A stretch of 64,000 nt of DNA from Podocnemis expansa (Eukaryota > Chordata > Testudines > Podocnemididae): contig ML682067.1 in NCBI GenBank assembly GCA_007922195.1, positions 7,840,914 through 7,904,913 on the forward strand, written 5' to 3'. The translations under genes and the position numbers were made by a program. This document shows, piece after piece, positions 10,691 through 22,475 of the stretch (its first letter is position 1; each line of letters starts with the position of its first letter). The notes under the pieces were generated by a model. It did not search any database. It worked only from the letters and a program-made list of their open reading frames with translations, and was not told where the DNA came from.

Positions 10691-11219
10691 TGATATTTGA
10701 GAGACAAGGTGCTCAGCCTCAGCAGCCCTCTTGGAAGGGCTTTGGACAGTTTCAATTTCTGCCTGGCTGAAAGTGAAATTAAGAGGCAGAGCCGGCAGGC
10801 AGAGACCCATTGATTGCTTCAGTTTTCTGGATAGAAAATCAGGTTGGGTTTTTGGTGAAAATTTCAGTTTCATTTTGAAAACATTGTCTTTTTTACAAGG
10901 GGACTTTCTGTTTGAATGCTGATGATTTCTACTTTTAGTCAAAGTTGTCCTCTTTGTTGATTGTGGGTTATCATCCTTTTTTTTGCCCATGCAATAAACT
11001 CTTCTAAAAAACGCATTCCAATTTTTGTTCATATTTTTCAGTCTAAATTGTCTCCAACCCAATTTTCCTCATAATTTTCCTCACCTTTGGGAAATTTATC
11101 CTTTTCACAGTAGCTGAACAACCTGATAGAGAATCACTGAGGACTGAAAATTACCTAGGTCTCTGCTGAGTTTTTGAGAGTGTGTTCTAACATTCTCGTC
11201 TCTGGATTAAAATTACACT

Positions 11220-11920
11220 CAGACTCTAAGGTCAGAAGGGACCAATACAAGCATCTAGTCTGACATCCTGCACAATGCAGGCCACAGAACCTCACCCACC
11301 CACTCCTGTAATAAACTTCTGATCTATGACTGAATAATTATGGTCCTCATATCATGGTTTAAAGATTATAAGGTACAGACAATCTACCAACAGGTAAGCC
11401 TTGCCCCATGCTACAGAAGAAGGCAAAATATCCCCAGAGCCCTTGCCAATCTGCCCTGTGGGAAAAATTCTTTCTTGACCCCAAATATTGGGATGAGTTA
11501 AACCCTGAGCCTGTGGGCAATACTCACTAGTGAAACACCCAAGAAAGAATTCTCCCTAATAACTCATAACCCACTACTTTCAATGATCCTTCTCAAGCCA
11601 CTAGCATATCCACCACCAGTAGTCAAAACTCAGTTTTTTGCCAGACTAGCCCATCCCGCCATACCATCCCCTCCATAAATTTATTGAGCTCAGTTTTGAA
11701 GGCGCTTATGTGTTTTGCTGCCACAGCTTACCTTGGAAGGCTATTCCAGGAACTTATTCCTCTGATGATTAGAAATTTGCACCTAATTGCAAGTCTAAAT
11801 GTCCTGATAGCCTGTCTTTGACAAATGCACTGAAGGCCTAAATAAGACCACTTTCTCCTTCTATTCCTTGTATGTCTCCCTAACTGTATACAAAGCTAGT
11901 GAGTCTGTATGATAATGTAG
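11220..11920 (-). mobile_element. CR1 3' end and untranslated region
   Basis: On + the copy starts with CTCTAAGGTCAGAAGGGACC and 'catctagtctgacatcctgcacaatgc', the complement of the CR1 3' terminus, and continues through a 3' UTR also present at 44590-44890. No coding region is left. Confidence 0.65.
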
Positions 11921-12733
11921 AAAATGTGTGATATTTAGGGAAAGAATATGCTTTGCAAATTTCAGTTAAATTTGAATTATTTCTGTGATACTTAACAACC
12001 AGGGCTATCCCTTCTGGTTTTACCAGAGCTAAACACAACCATCCAGGGACACAGTCAACCTACAATTTGACTTCTACTCAATGTCATAGGAAAAAATAGA
12101 TATAGTGGGTAGGCTGAAAACCTTGAAATAAAACTATAAAGCTTATATATGACAGAAACCACTTCAAGCCAGGTTTTCCCTAACCCTTTCCTGGGATCAG
12201 GTCATTCACTTTGTTCACGGAGGGCAGGTGATCTTCCTCTTTCCATCCAAGGTGCTACAGACATTTAGCTAGCTCATTGCCATTCTTTTTTTCTCTGGAT
12301 ATGTGTGCTCAGCCTCACTGTTTATGTGCTGGGAGATCTCTGCTTGTCTGCCTCCAGCTGAGATGTGAAATACATGGGGACATGTTTCACATAGGTGCTG
12401 CAGGAAACATGATACTGTAACAGCAATGCAGAGTTTCTTATGAACATTCAAAAGGAAGCCGCACTGCATGGCAAATTTGGCATCAAACCATACAGTTATA
12501 TTGCAAAGGTGAACAGAAAAGTTACATGGACCATTCATATCCCTGGGGAAGGGGTGTGTATGCATCCTGTCAGTCACATGCCTGTGGTCTTTTTTAGCAG
12601 GATAGGCATACCTTTAGAGCAGTTCTATCATTGTAACCTTATTAAGGATGGGACTGGCCCAGATCAGTGCTCAGAAGCCAAAAGCTATATAACCAGAGAG
12701 TTGCAACTGCCTCCCTGAGGCCTCCACCTCACA
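11921..12733. other. No gene seen
   Basis: Two overlapping short frames (12269-12577 and 12440-12718) show no domain and no codon bias. I treat the stretch as non-coding. Confidence 0.35.
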
Positions 12734-12745
12734 CTTTTGAGCTTG

Positions 12746-13012
12746 TTCCAAAGAGGTAGCCATGTTAACCTAGTTCACCAAACAAACAAAGATTTCCTAA
12801 AGATGAACAAATTTATTGCATGACCATTGTGGGAGAAAATGCCACTGAGTTTGCCCTGATCCTATAACTTACACTTCCCTGCATTTATTTTCCTCCCATT
12901 CTGTAAATTCCCCTTCTTCAAGCATCTGACAAAGTGGGATTTTCTCCCACAAAAGCTCATGCAATAAATAAAAGTGTTACACTTAAAAGTGTCACAGAAC
13001 TCCTTGTTTGTT
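12746..13012 (-). mobile_element. PLE-derived fold-back copy
   Basis: The left part is the complement of the PLE tail (TTCCAAAGAGGTAGCCATG). The right part is an inverted repeat of the adjacent inner sequence (GTGGGAGAAAAT against GGATTTTCTCCCAC), ending in GTCACAGAACTCCTTG. Flanks CTTTTGAGCTTG (12734-12745) and CTTTTGATCTTG (13013-13024) look like a 12-bp TSD with one mismatch. Confidence 0.6.
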
Positions 13013-13024
13013 CTTTTGATCTTG

Positions 13025-14690
13025 GCTGCTGGAGAAAATCTGGCCCATCATCTACAGATTCATACAGATCTGCATCAAAAGATTTGAAAGCACTTCCAAC
13101 ATATATAGCTAACTGAATTTTAGCTGCTGCTCACGAAAACCTGAAATTAGATGAGTTCCTGGTTTTGCATATGATGCTTCACACAGCTGAGTAACTGAAC
13201 AGAAATAAAAGAAAATAAAACTTTGGTAATCAAAGAAATGACAATTTTATATGTGCAAATTGGCAGACACCTCAGTTTGGGTAAAAGATACTGAAAATTT
13301 AAAATGTCATTTAAAGGGAAGTCTTGGGCATCTATGGAAAAAACCAGAGCATATTGCTGATTTTTAATAAAACCTGTTCTCTTGCACCTACTATAATATA
13401 TGCCATATTCTCAGGAGGTTGCTTAATGCCAGTGGAGTCAACTTGCATAAAAAATGTGTATTCCATCTCAAACCGAGACAGTTTACAAATTAAAACAAAA
13501 CACAGAAATTAAGTAAAGGATCATGCATAAGTTAACAGTGCCTAGAGGCAGTCTTAACTTTAATGCCAACAAATCATGCAGGTTTTACAGAGTTACTCAC
13601 TCTGGTCTTCAATAAAAAATGAAGTTACTGTAGAAATACCAAGCACATGCTTAAAGAAACACACTCAGCAATATGTCATGAATTTTGCACTGCAATGAAG
13701 GTGGTGCATATTATTCATATTTTCTCAGGCTTTGAAATTTAGCATGAAATTCAAATTTTAAAACAACTTTGTGTACCTCTGGAAACATGTATCTAGCTAA
13801 ATAAATAAGGGGTTAACAGATACTGAGCACACTTAGCCCTAGAGCAGGTGCAATTATTTTGTCTAAGATGTTTTAGACAAAGGGGGGGAAAAAGCCTCTC
13901 TTTAGAACCAAAGAAATTCATGAACAGAGTTCTTTTTTCCCCCATTTTTTCAATGAGATAAAATGTGTGGATTTTGTCTTTGCATCCTCACTTTCTCTCC
14001 CATTCCTTTTTCTACTTGAAAATGTCTGCGGGGGAGGGGAATAAATGTGAAAAGAGGATTTTTCTCACCATTGCAAAACAGAATGTTTAAAGAATGATTC
14101 TTTAAAAAAAAAACCAAAATGGAATATAATTTAATAAATGGAATGTAATGAATATAATATAATATATAATATAAATGAAAATGGAATTTAATTTAATAAA
14201 TGTCAGTATCACTGAAAATTAATGATTTTAGGGTTTTTTTCCTCTCTTGAGGATTCTGTCCCATCAGCTATGAGGAACAGTCTCTTACACACATCTTTTC
14301 AGCAAATATTGAAAAACTGTGACATAAAACAAGCAATTTTTAAATCATGAACATTTCTACTAGTTTGACAAAGATTTATGCCCACTTGTTACAAAGCTCG
14401 GGAACAGCTCAGGAAACCAAAACGTATGATGTGACCTATGTATCCCATTTAAACAACCTGAATATCAAATATTGACTATTGGGCCAAAAAGTTTTCATTT
14501 AATATTTGATTAATACTTTTTGATGAATGAATTTCAGAAAATGACAAGGTGTACAAGGACAAATTCTTGAACAGAAAATTATGAACAATAATTTTTACTA
14601 AGCATTCTCTTAGCTCCAGTTAGAACATTCCATGATGACATAGAAAGAATTTTAAGTTTGGAAAATGGAGGAAAAGGTTTTACTACAAAA
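13025..14690. other. AT-rich stretch, no gene seen
   Basis: Includes an AT-only simple stretch (14110-14200, ATA-type). No ORF with recognisable content. Confidence 0.4.
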
Positions 14691-14699
14691 ATTGCATTG

Positions 14700-15000
14700 T
14701 TACCTGAGTTAATATGTCTGAGGCTCAGGAGGCTGCAAGGTCCCATCCCAGCTGCTATCAGATGATATGCTTCTCTAGCTGGGGAAGGAGAGTGTTTACC
14801 TTAAGGACAGGAGTAGCTCACCAGCAGTCCTATTATTAGGTTTTGGACACTTTAAGGCCAAGCATTCTGGGACTTGTAGTTCTCCTCCCACTCTTGGAGG
14901 GATCATATGATAGGCAGCAACTAGGCCTGCTGGGAAGTGGCCGGACTATAAAAGATCGTTTGTTCTTGAGCAGGGTAAAATACTAGAGGTGAAAGGAGCA
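14700..15000 (+). promoter_or_regulatory. LTR-like promoter block with ZNF143/THAP11-type motif and TATA box
   Basis: GCATTCTGGGACTTGTAGTT (14862-14881) is the complement of the ACTACAANTCCCAGNATGC site bound by ZNF143 and THAP11. TATAAAAG follows at 14947-14954, about 65 bp downstream, on the same strand, after a GC-richer stretch. The combination suggests a pol II promoter, perhaps in the U3 of an old LTR, but I could not find a second LTR or a clear terminus. Confidence 0.4.
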
Positions 15001-15804
15001 TGAGGGTTGGTGGGCTTGCCATTAAAAAATAGATGGGAAAGTCTACAAAAGAACCTGGAAGATAGAGGGCTGAACAGGTGGGAATCCTGAAGATTAAGTT
15101 GCTGCTGACCTACAGAGATATGAATGAAAAGTATTGACTAAATAAGAGAGAATAAAATGTCTAGCTATTGATATCAGCCCTTGATATCAACAAGGGTGAA
15201 CTTGGGTATGAGTGGTGAAGATTTAGGCTGGCACTGGAAGCAGGAAAAGGACACTGCTTAGGATGAGATGGGTGTGGGTTTAAGGTCTGCTCTTATTTTG
15301 TGGTTGCAGGCCAAGGCTTTTGTGCAATAGGAAGGAAATCCTGTTTCTCTCTGTATTAAGAAAGCAGACTGGCCTGGGAAGGGAAAAGAGCTTCATGCCT
15401 TGTATCATTTTGACTTTGTTATCCTGAAGGAGGAAAAAATATTGGGATGGTGGCCTCTATCTTCTAAACTAATGTATTGGCCAGATGAAAAATACAGCAG
15501 TGTGGAAGTTCTGGAGAATGGATGTGTGACCTGATATCAGAATGGCAAGAATCCAATATAGCTGCCTGGGTGTGTAGCATACCGCAGCTGAAAGATCAAA
15601 ATGTGACATATCTCACTTTGCTGAGCAGTATGCCATGTAACAGGAAATGCTGCAGTGGTTGCTGTACAGTACTGGAAAGATATCACCAATATTTCTATAA
15701 TGTATGTAGTTTGGAAGTATTTAAAAAACAAAATAAACAACAATTCAGGATTAGGACCAGATTAGTTCATAGGCAATAGAAGTGTGTGGATAAGGCTTCA
15801 GACC

Positions 15805-16120
15805 AAGAGTGGGCAAACTTTTGGGCCTGAGGGCCTCTTCTGCTGCATGGCCTGCCACATGTGGAATGGGGGAAGGGATGGGGCTTATAAAATAAACTAT
15901 TTTTAGTTTATAAAAACAAAAATGAATGGAAAATAGGGATAGAGCCAAAAGGGAGGAGCAGTTGCCATGCTTCAGCCAGAGTGCTGCTGCGCCCTGCACT
16001 CCAGCCAGGGTAGAGTGCTGCTGGGCCCACATGGTAGGAAGGAGTGGAGAGTGTCTGCCATGCTCTGGCTTGGGTGTGTCCGGGCTCTGGGGTAAGTGGC
16101 CCTTCAATACCCTGTGCAGA
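15805..16120. mobile_element. hAT-like fragment
   Basis: AGAGTGGGCAAACTTTTGGG followed by CCTGAGGGCC resembles the terminus of a common amniote hAT (Charlie-type) family. The right end is not defined. The frames at 15751-16167 (-) and 15926-16147 (+) lie inside it and are not genes. Confidence 0.35.
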
Positions 16121-16259
16121 TGTAGCGCTATAATAATGATGATTTGAGGACTGAAAGAAAAATCCATCCTGTTAGAGCTTTGAATAGCCCAATCTGTTTA
16201 GTTTATCAAAAGACAAATGAGTGGTGACTTGATAATTGTCAAAGTATCTTCATAGGCAA

Positions 16260-16562
16260 AAATACCAAGTTATTAACAGGCTCTTCAGTCTAGTGGTGAA
16301 ATACATAAAAAGAACCAAGAACCAGAAGCCAAAGGCAGAAAAAGTCAAACTGAAGACACAAATTGACACTGGAACGAACTATTAAGAAAAGTGGTGAATT
16401 CACCATTACTTCAGGTTCTCAAAGCAAGACTGGAAGATATGTCTCAGTCAAATACAAACTTGGGGCTCAGTACAGAGGTAATTAAATAAAATTCTATGAC
16501 TTTCTCATATACAGGAGATCAGACTAGATCTAGTGGTACCTTCAGGCCTTAAATTCTATTAA
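16260..16562 (+). mobile_element. CR1 3' end
   Basis: Ends with GATCAGACTAGATCTAGTGG, then 'taccttcaggccttaaattctatt', the typical CR1 3' terminus with an ATTCTAT motif. Upstream, the degraded C-terminal and UTR part is recognisable only roughly. Confidence 0.5.
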
Positions 16563-16779
16563 TCTCATTAATATAGCAAGTGACTTAAAATATAAGCATT
16601 TTGCACCTGCAGCTTCAAATAAAAAAGCAAATTGGCAGTATTTGCTTCTGTATGCACACCTGCTTCTTCACACAAAAGTATCATTTTCAAATATGTCTGA
16701 TTGCCAAGTACCAAACTTGGAAGTAAAAATTCTGGTTTGTCTGCCAGATTTAAACATAAATACATAGGAATTAATCATG

Positions 16780-17048
16780 AAATGGACAGTGCATTGATCA
16801 GGCTCAGGAAGGAATTTTTTCCCCAGGGCTGACAGGCAAAAGCTCTGGATTTTTTCCACCTTCCTTTGTAGCATGGGGCATTACTCAATTGCTGGTGCAT
16901 TCTCTGAACATTAAGCTCTTTAAATCATGATTTAAGAACTTTAATAACTTACTAATAAGTTATAGAGCTATTGCAGGAGGAGGTGGGTGAGGGTCTGTGG
17001 CCTGCATTTTGTGGGAGGTCAGACTGCATGATCATATTGGTCTTTTAT
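16780..17048 (+). mobile_element. CR1 3' end
   Basis: 'ggtcagactgcatgatcatattggtc' then TTTTATGATC is a second CR1 3' terminus, immediately followed by a MITE at 17056. Confidence 0.5.
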
Positions 17049-17055
17049 GATCATT

Positions 17056-17187
17056 GGCTATGTCTACACTAAGGGCTTCAGTCAACTTAAGCAAAGCCAG
17101 AGCTATATTTTTTTCACACCCATGAGAAGTACAGGTCTGCAGATGTACATTTTCAATGTAAATTAGCCCTGAGTGTTGCAATGCCTA
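17056..17187. mobile_element. MITE fragment (GGCTATGTCTACAC end)
   Basis: Has the left end GGCTATGTCTACACTAAGGG and an AGTCAACTTAAG motif like the one in the MITE at 44885. The right end seems lost at the junction with the MITE at 17189. Confidence 0.45.
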
Positions 17188-17188
17188 A

Positions 17189-17426
17189 GGCCTGGTCTCC
17201 ACCAGGAAACTAGGTTGATATGACACAGAACCATCCGTGAGTAATGCAGTTAAACCTACCTGAGCCACACTGTAGACAGCACTAAGGGCAGCACAGAGCT
17301 AGCTAATGCTTTTTAGGGACATGGATTACATAGGCCTGTGGAAGAATCCCTTCCGTTAGCATAGGTAGCATCTTAACTGAAGTACTACAGTGGTACCATG
17401 GCAGTGTTTTACATGTAGGCAAGTCC
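17189..17426. mobile_element. Harbinger-type MITE, 238 bp, TSD TAA
   Basis: Starts GGCCTGGTCTCCACC, ends ACATGTAGGCAAGTCC, and is flanked by TAA at 17186-17188 and 17427-17429, a canonical Harbinger target (TWA). The internal CACTGTAGACAGCAC motif is the decayed centre of a palindromic family that I recall from turtles. No ORF. Confidence 0.65.
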
Positions 17427-17459
17427 TAAACCCCTTTATAGATCCAAGTGTTGGTGCTA

Positions 17460-18200
17460 AGCAGTGACGTTGTTGGGTGCTGACCTGTGGAGTCTGCCCT
17501 GAATCTATTAGACCATGGCCCAAGCCTGAAGAGCAGCCTACCCTGTTACCCTCCCACTACAACTGTGTTGGCACTGCCCTCTCCCAGGCTGGGCCAGCAG
17601 CAGCCTCTGCATCCCCAACAGGGGATGGAGTGGGGCAGAATGGGACAGGGGGGCAACCCTGGCCACGCCAGCAAGGGAGCAGAGTGTATTGGGATAATGC
17701 TTGGGGGCAGTCTGGTGTTGTGCGTGGTGAGACATAGGACAGCGTAGCAGTGGAATGAGATGAACTCCATCCAGGCCAAGGGCTGGGACTGGCCTGCCAC
17801 GGGCTGGGGACAGGCTCATGCTGTAGCATGGCACAAGCTGGCACCTTGGCTTTGCTTTGGGCTAGTGAAGCCAGATTTATTTTGGTTGGTGGCAGGGTCC
17901 CTCTTAAGCTGGGAACTGGGCTGCAGTCTGTAAAATCCCTGCCTTAACTTACCCAGCAGGGACTTCAGGGGGTGCAGCCTTGCACTGCAGGCTAAGGAGG
18001 CCCCTAACAGCTTGTGCTGTGCTATAATGGCAATTTACCCTACACTTGGGCTGGGCCACTCCCAGCCCCTGTCCCAGAGGCAAACTGAGTTCACTTTGCA
18101 TCACTCAGCTGGTGCTGCCACAGTGCACTGCCTCACAATGCCAGCCTGCTCCCAAGTGCCAGCTGTACTCCCATTCTCCTGCTGGAGACAGAGCTTGTTG
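17460..18200. other. GC-richer non-coding block
   Basis: Several overlapping frames exist on both strands (17477-17844), but none has a domain. The composition differs from the AT-rich surroundings, suggesting an old unclassified insertion. Confidence 0.3.
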
Positions 18201-19515
18201 TACCCTAGATGTTTTTCTTAAGTAGCAATACCCCTGATGCTAAGCTTCTCTGTCATGGTCACATGGTTCAAAGTAAGTTCAATCTGGTTGGCTCTCTGTA
18301 CAGTTTTACTGGTATCTAATCATGACAAGTTTTGTCCCTGTGTCTCAGCATCTTCATTGGGACTACTTGTGTGTCTAAAGTTAAAGTGCATGTGCAAGTG
18401 CTTTACTGGGTTGGGGGCGTTGCACTGAGCATCTTGCGGATGGAGCCCCTAATACCTCAAGCAAGTTTGCCTGCCACCTGCACCTCATTTTTCATGACTC
18501 TTCCTTAATTCACTATGTTCAAATGTTACAGTCAAGTGCTGAAATCCCTTCCTCCTTTTCTGATTATCTTGGAGCTCTCTGCATTTTGACTCCTTGTTTA
18601 CAATAATATTTGCAACGTCTGTTTTTTTTTTTAAACCAACACACCTTTGCACTCTCTTCAATACATCTTTTTTGTAATCAAGAATTTTTCTATCCATTTG
18701 AAAATAAAAAAAAAAAATCAATGCTTCTGAGCTAAGAATTAGCATTGTCAAATGGCAGCTTTTGCATCTGGAGATGATGTCTTGCCCTCCAAGTTTCTTA
18801 GAGGTATCTCTTTATTTTAGACTAAGGTTGAAGAGTAGTCTAAAATGAAATATTTCCTGTAACAGAAGACTGCAGCTATAGTTAACATAAGGAAAATGTC
18901 AGGGCTATACTCCAGTGACCTCAAGGGTAGCATTTAATCGATGGAAAGGAAAGTCAGTTACTCAGAAATTAGGAGGTCATCTGAGGAGTCTCCTTATTTG
19001 CACTATTGCAGACCTCCTGAGTCACTACAGATTTCAGTGGTTTAACTGAGGGGAATTGCCAGACAAGAATGATATGCCATTTTGTTCATAGCCACACAGC
19101 CTGATTCACAGGATGGTGCACTCACTAATCTTTATTACTCCTTCACTGTTTTTCCTTTCTTTTCATTATTCCAACTCATTCAGATTGTAGTTGATAAGTG
19201 AATAATATAATCACTGTGTTAGATATAACACCCCTGCTGGGTGGGTATGTTTACACAAGATAAAGGCATTTTCAGAACAGGTTGCAAGCTTCATTGTGGA
19301 CTGACTTTTTTGTCTGGTTTTTAGATTGCATTTAGTCTCATTCTTAAAGCCTTCTGGACTGTGTTCTCAGTGTCTAGAAGTTGGTTTAGTACCACTGGCT
19401 TTGGAGCCAGGCTCATCTATCCCAAATGCAGACCTGCTCCCTTGCCAGAATAACAAACTGTGAGTATATCAATTAGCAGCAATGTCTTAAAGAATACTAC
19501 TTGTTTTCTTCTGGG
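18201..19515. other. No gene seen
   Basis: AT-rich. The frames are short and without domain content. Confidence 0.35.
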
Positions 19516-19519
19516 TTAG

Positions 19520-19690
19520 TGACACCAGTTAGTTGAGTTGGCTGTCTGGATTCTGTTTCCAGCTCTACCACCCAATTCACAAACCATTTAATCTCTATTT
19601 ACCCCACAAGGGAAATGGGGGTGGTAACAGTATTTGCCTACACCTTTTATAACCTTGCTGTGAAGGTGCATACATAGTACCTCTGTATTG
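19520..19690 (+). repeat. MIR-like core-SINE relic
   Basis: 'ggattctgtttccagctctacca' and 'ggaaatgggggtggtaacagtatttgcctac' follow the order of MIR elements (tRNA-derived head, core, LINE-type tail). Diverged. Confidence 0.4.
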
Positions 19691-19737
19691 AAGAGGCTGT
19701 CCATTCTGTAAATCTCTTGCACAGTGCAGAACTCAAG

Positions 19738-20579
19738 GGCTGTGTCCACACCTTGCTTTATGAAACAACTGTTGTTTCGATTTAAAAAAAGCTATGTCCA
19801 GATGATGTTCTGTTTTGAAATGACAGAGCTCGTCATTTCAAAACAACAGAACTCAATGCAAAACAATAAAACCTTGAGAGTAATTGAAATAGCCCTTGAA
19901 TTGAAAGGGCTGTTTTGAAATAATGCTGTTCGGTCGTGTTGTTTTGAAACAGACCTGTTTCAATTCAATGGTTTGACCTTCCTCCCAGGGTGCATGGGGG
20001 ACTGCAGGGCTGCCGGGGGCAGAGCTCCTGGGGCACCCCAAAACTCCTGCCACTGGCCGGGCGGCAGGAGCAGAGCTCCTAGGGTGCCCTGGTCCCCCCC
20101 ACTGGCAGAGCGGTGGGTTATGAGCTCTGGGGTGCCCTGGTCCCCCCCGCTAGCTGAGCAGTGGGGGTGAGCTCTCCCAGCGCCCCAGAGCCCCTGCCCC
20201 TTCCTAGGTGGGGTGGCAGGCTGAGATCACAGGCTCTGCTCTTGTCACCCAGCCAGTGGCAGGAATTTTGGGGCATCCCCGGGAGCTCTGCTCCTGCCGC
20301 TCAGCCAGCGGCAGAGGTACAGGGGCGCCCTGACTTCTGCCCCCTGCCCCACTGCTAGTGAAGCTGCGGGGAGGAGGGGTGCCCCCCATCTCTGCCCCCT
20401 GGCTTTTTTCCCTCTGCCACATGGCCCAGTGAGGGGGCCATGTTGCCACACCTCCCATGGGCCCCCTCTCCTGAACCGAAATAGTAAGTCCTGTGTGCAG
20501 GCTTGCTATTTTGATTTGGTATTTTTGCTTAAATTGATTCAAGTTGAATCAATTTAAGCATGTAGGTGTGGATGTAGCC
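19738..20579 (+). mobile_element. Internally deleted Harbinger, 842 bp, TSD AAG
   Basis: Ends GGCTGTGTCCACACC and GGTGTGGATGTAGCC, flanked by AAG (19735-19737 and 20580-20582). The first 250 bp match the left end of the full element, including 'ttgaccttcctcccagggtgc'. The last 180 bp match its right end, including 'gccacacctcccatg' and 'ctctcctgaaccgaaatag'. The middle is a GC-rich block of short repeats (about 20000-20340, with 'gagctc' and 'cactggc' recurring) instead of the two genes. It is non-autonomous. Confidence 0.8.
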
Positions 20580-20582
20580 AAG

Positions 20583-21922
20583 GAGATCTCTCTTCTATAG
20601 GGAGAATAATACTCTGTCTTGCTAAAACAATAAGAGGAGAATTCAGAGACTTCCACCATAGGGGAAGATATTCTGTTGAATTGGAGCAAACTGGTTCAAT
20701 TACCTTTCTGTTCTTGATTAAATGTGTAAAGTTAGGCAAATTTGTCAGACTGCTGGTAAAGATAAGAACAACATGTCTTGGCCCTAAAATCAAATAAAGA
20801 TAAAGCTTGCTTAAAATAAGACCTATACTAATAACTCTTCCTAAAGAAGACTTATTAAAGGAAGGATAATGGGAAAATCAACGCATTGGATTTGTTTAGA
20901 AATAGAATAATCAGGCAGTCTGATATATACATCCCTCAGAGGATTCACTATCTATTTTTCTTCCTTACAAATAATCTCTGATTTGATAATTCTTAATATT
21001 TATGATTTGTCAAGTTTACTAATTAATTCAATTGTCATTTTTTAGCATCTTCTCGTACACTTATCAAATTCCCCCCCACCTCCCTGCAAGCTATCCAACC
21101 AGAAATTAGTTATTTTGATAGTTCTGTAGGTGTGCATAATACTTTACCAACAAACTAGTGCTTTAGACTATGGTACAGAGAGAAATGGTTCATAACATGT
21201 GGCACATTGGAAGGAGTTATTGATTTTAATGCTGCTTTCCTAATGGACTCTTCAAGCAACCATCTTTCTATACTGATGGGGGAGGCGGGCAGGCGGGCAA
21301 CTAAATAAATAAATAATTGGACCAGAAATAGAACAAATTATTCTCCTCTTGCCACAGAGGGAATGGATGCTTAATGTAATTTCACTTATAATATACTAAA
21401 TAGCACAGTGACAATATTTCACAGTAATAAATTCAATTTTTTTGGTGCTGCAGTAAAATAGAAATATTTCTGATTGTTTCAGCTAAGAATGTGCATTGTG
21501 ACAGAACTGTAGCTGCTCAGGGAAAATGTTCTTTTGTACTAAAGAAACCATTTTAAACATATCTCTTAACTTTAATAAAAAAAATAACACAACTGTTTCG
21601 CCAAACAGATTCATAATTTAAAGACCAACAGTGACCTCTAGTGGTGCAAGCAATATTGTATTACTTTTCTTAGAAAAAGAAGGTAGATACCCCATAGCTT
21701 TACAAGGTACAAAATGAATGACCCATACAAGACATTGGATAGTATGGGGTACTAGTGGCCACCCAAAAGAGGAGAGGGCTTTAAGCAGTGAAGTACATTA
21801 TCTAGGGAACCATGTGTGTACCTGTAAAAGGCATACAAGTCCAACTGTAATTAAATCAATGTTCCTCCTCTAGAATGTTGTCCAAAGAGGAAAGCAGTTT
21901 GCATGCTAGCACAAGGTTTGTG

Positions 21923-21954
<32 letters not shown>

Positions 21955-22376
21955 TGCATAATGCAGATGAAGACAAAGGTCTTCAGGATAATGCAGAGAA
22001 AAGGGTTGGAAAAAACTATCAGATGAACTTATATGATGGAGATGTGTGCATGATGACTTTTGCGTGTTTAACTTTCCCATTTGCCTTACTACTGGTGTGC
22101 TTAAAAATAACTTTTTTTTTTTACATGCTTTTACTGGATTGGTTCCAGAGTGTGGAATATTTTGTTGGATCAAGCAAGCCAGAGTGAAGACCAGCAGCTG
22201 CAGTAAATACAGCAACATTATAGGGTGGGGGAAAAGGAGTCAAGATCTATCTGGAGTTACAATTCTTGCATCTCAGGGAGGATTATGTGGTCCTGCTTTG
22301 GACATATCAGGGTTTATGAGGGTCCCCAAGCTCACATAGCCTGGGGACAAAATCTGTTGGGAGTGACCACCTGGAA
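20583..22376. other. No gene seen; includes a 28-bp A run
   Basis: AT-rich. A 28-base A homopolymer occupies 21926-21953 and an AAAT-type simple repeat sits near 21300. No recognisable ORF. Confidence 0.4.
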
Positions 22377-22475
22377 TTAGGGTAAACAGATGTCTTGGTT
22401 TTATAGGAACTGTCCCAATATTCAGGGCTTTTTCTTATATCGGGTCCTATTACCTCTGACTCCCAGCCCAGTTTT
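22377..22475. repeat. Fragment of a dispersed DNA-transposon-like repeat
   Basis: 'ttagggtaaacagatgtcttgg' and 'tttttcttatatcgggtcctatta' resemble a reptile dispersed repeat that I remember beginning TAGGGTGACCAGATGTCC. Only the left end is visible. Confidence 0.3.

Noticed and set aside
17477..17844. Overlapping frames of 84-98 codons in a GC-rich block
   Set aside because: Several frames on both strands are open at once because of composition, and none has a domain or codon preference.
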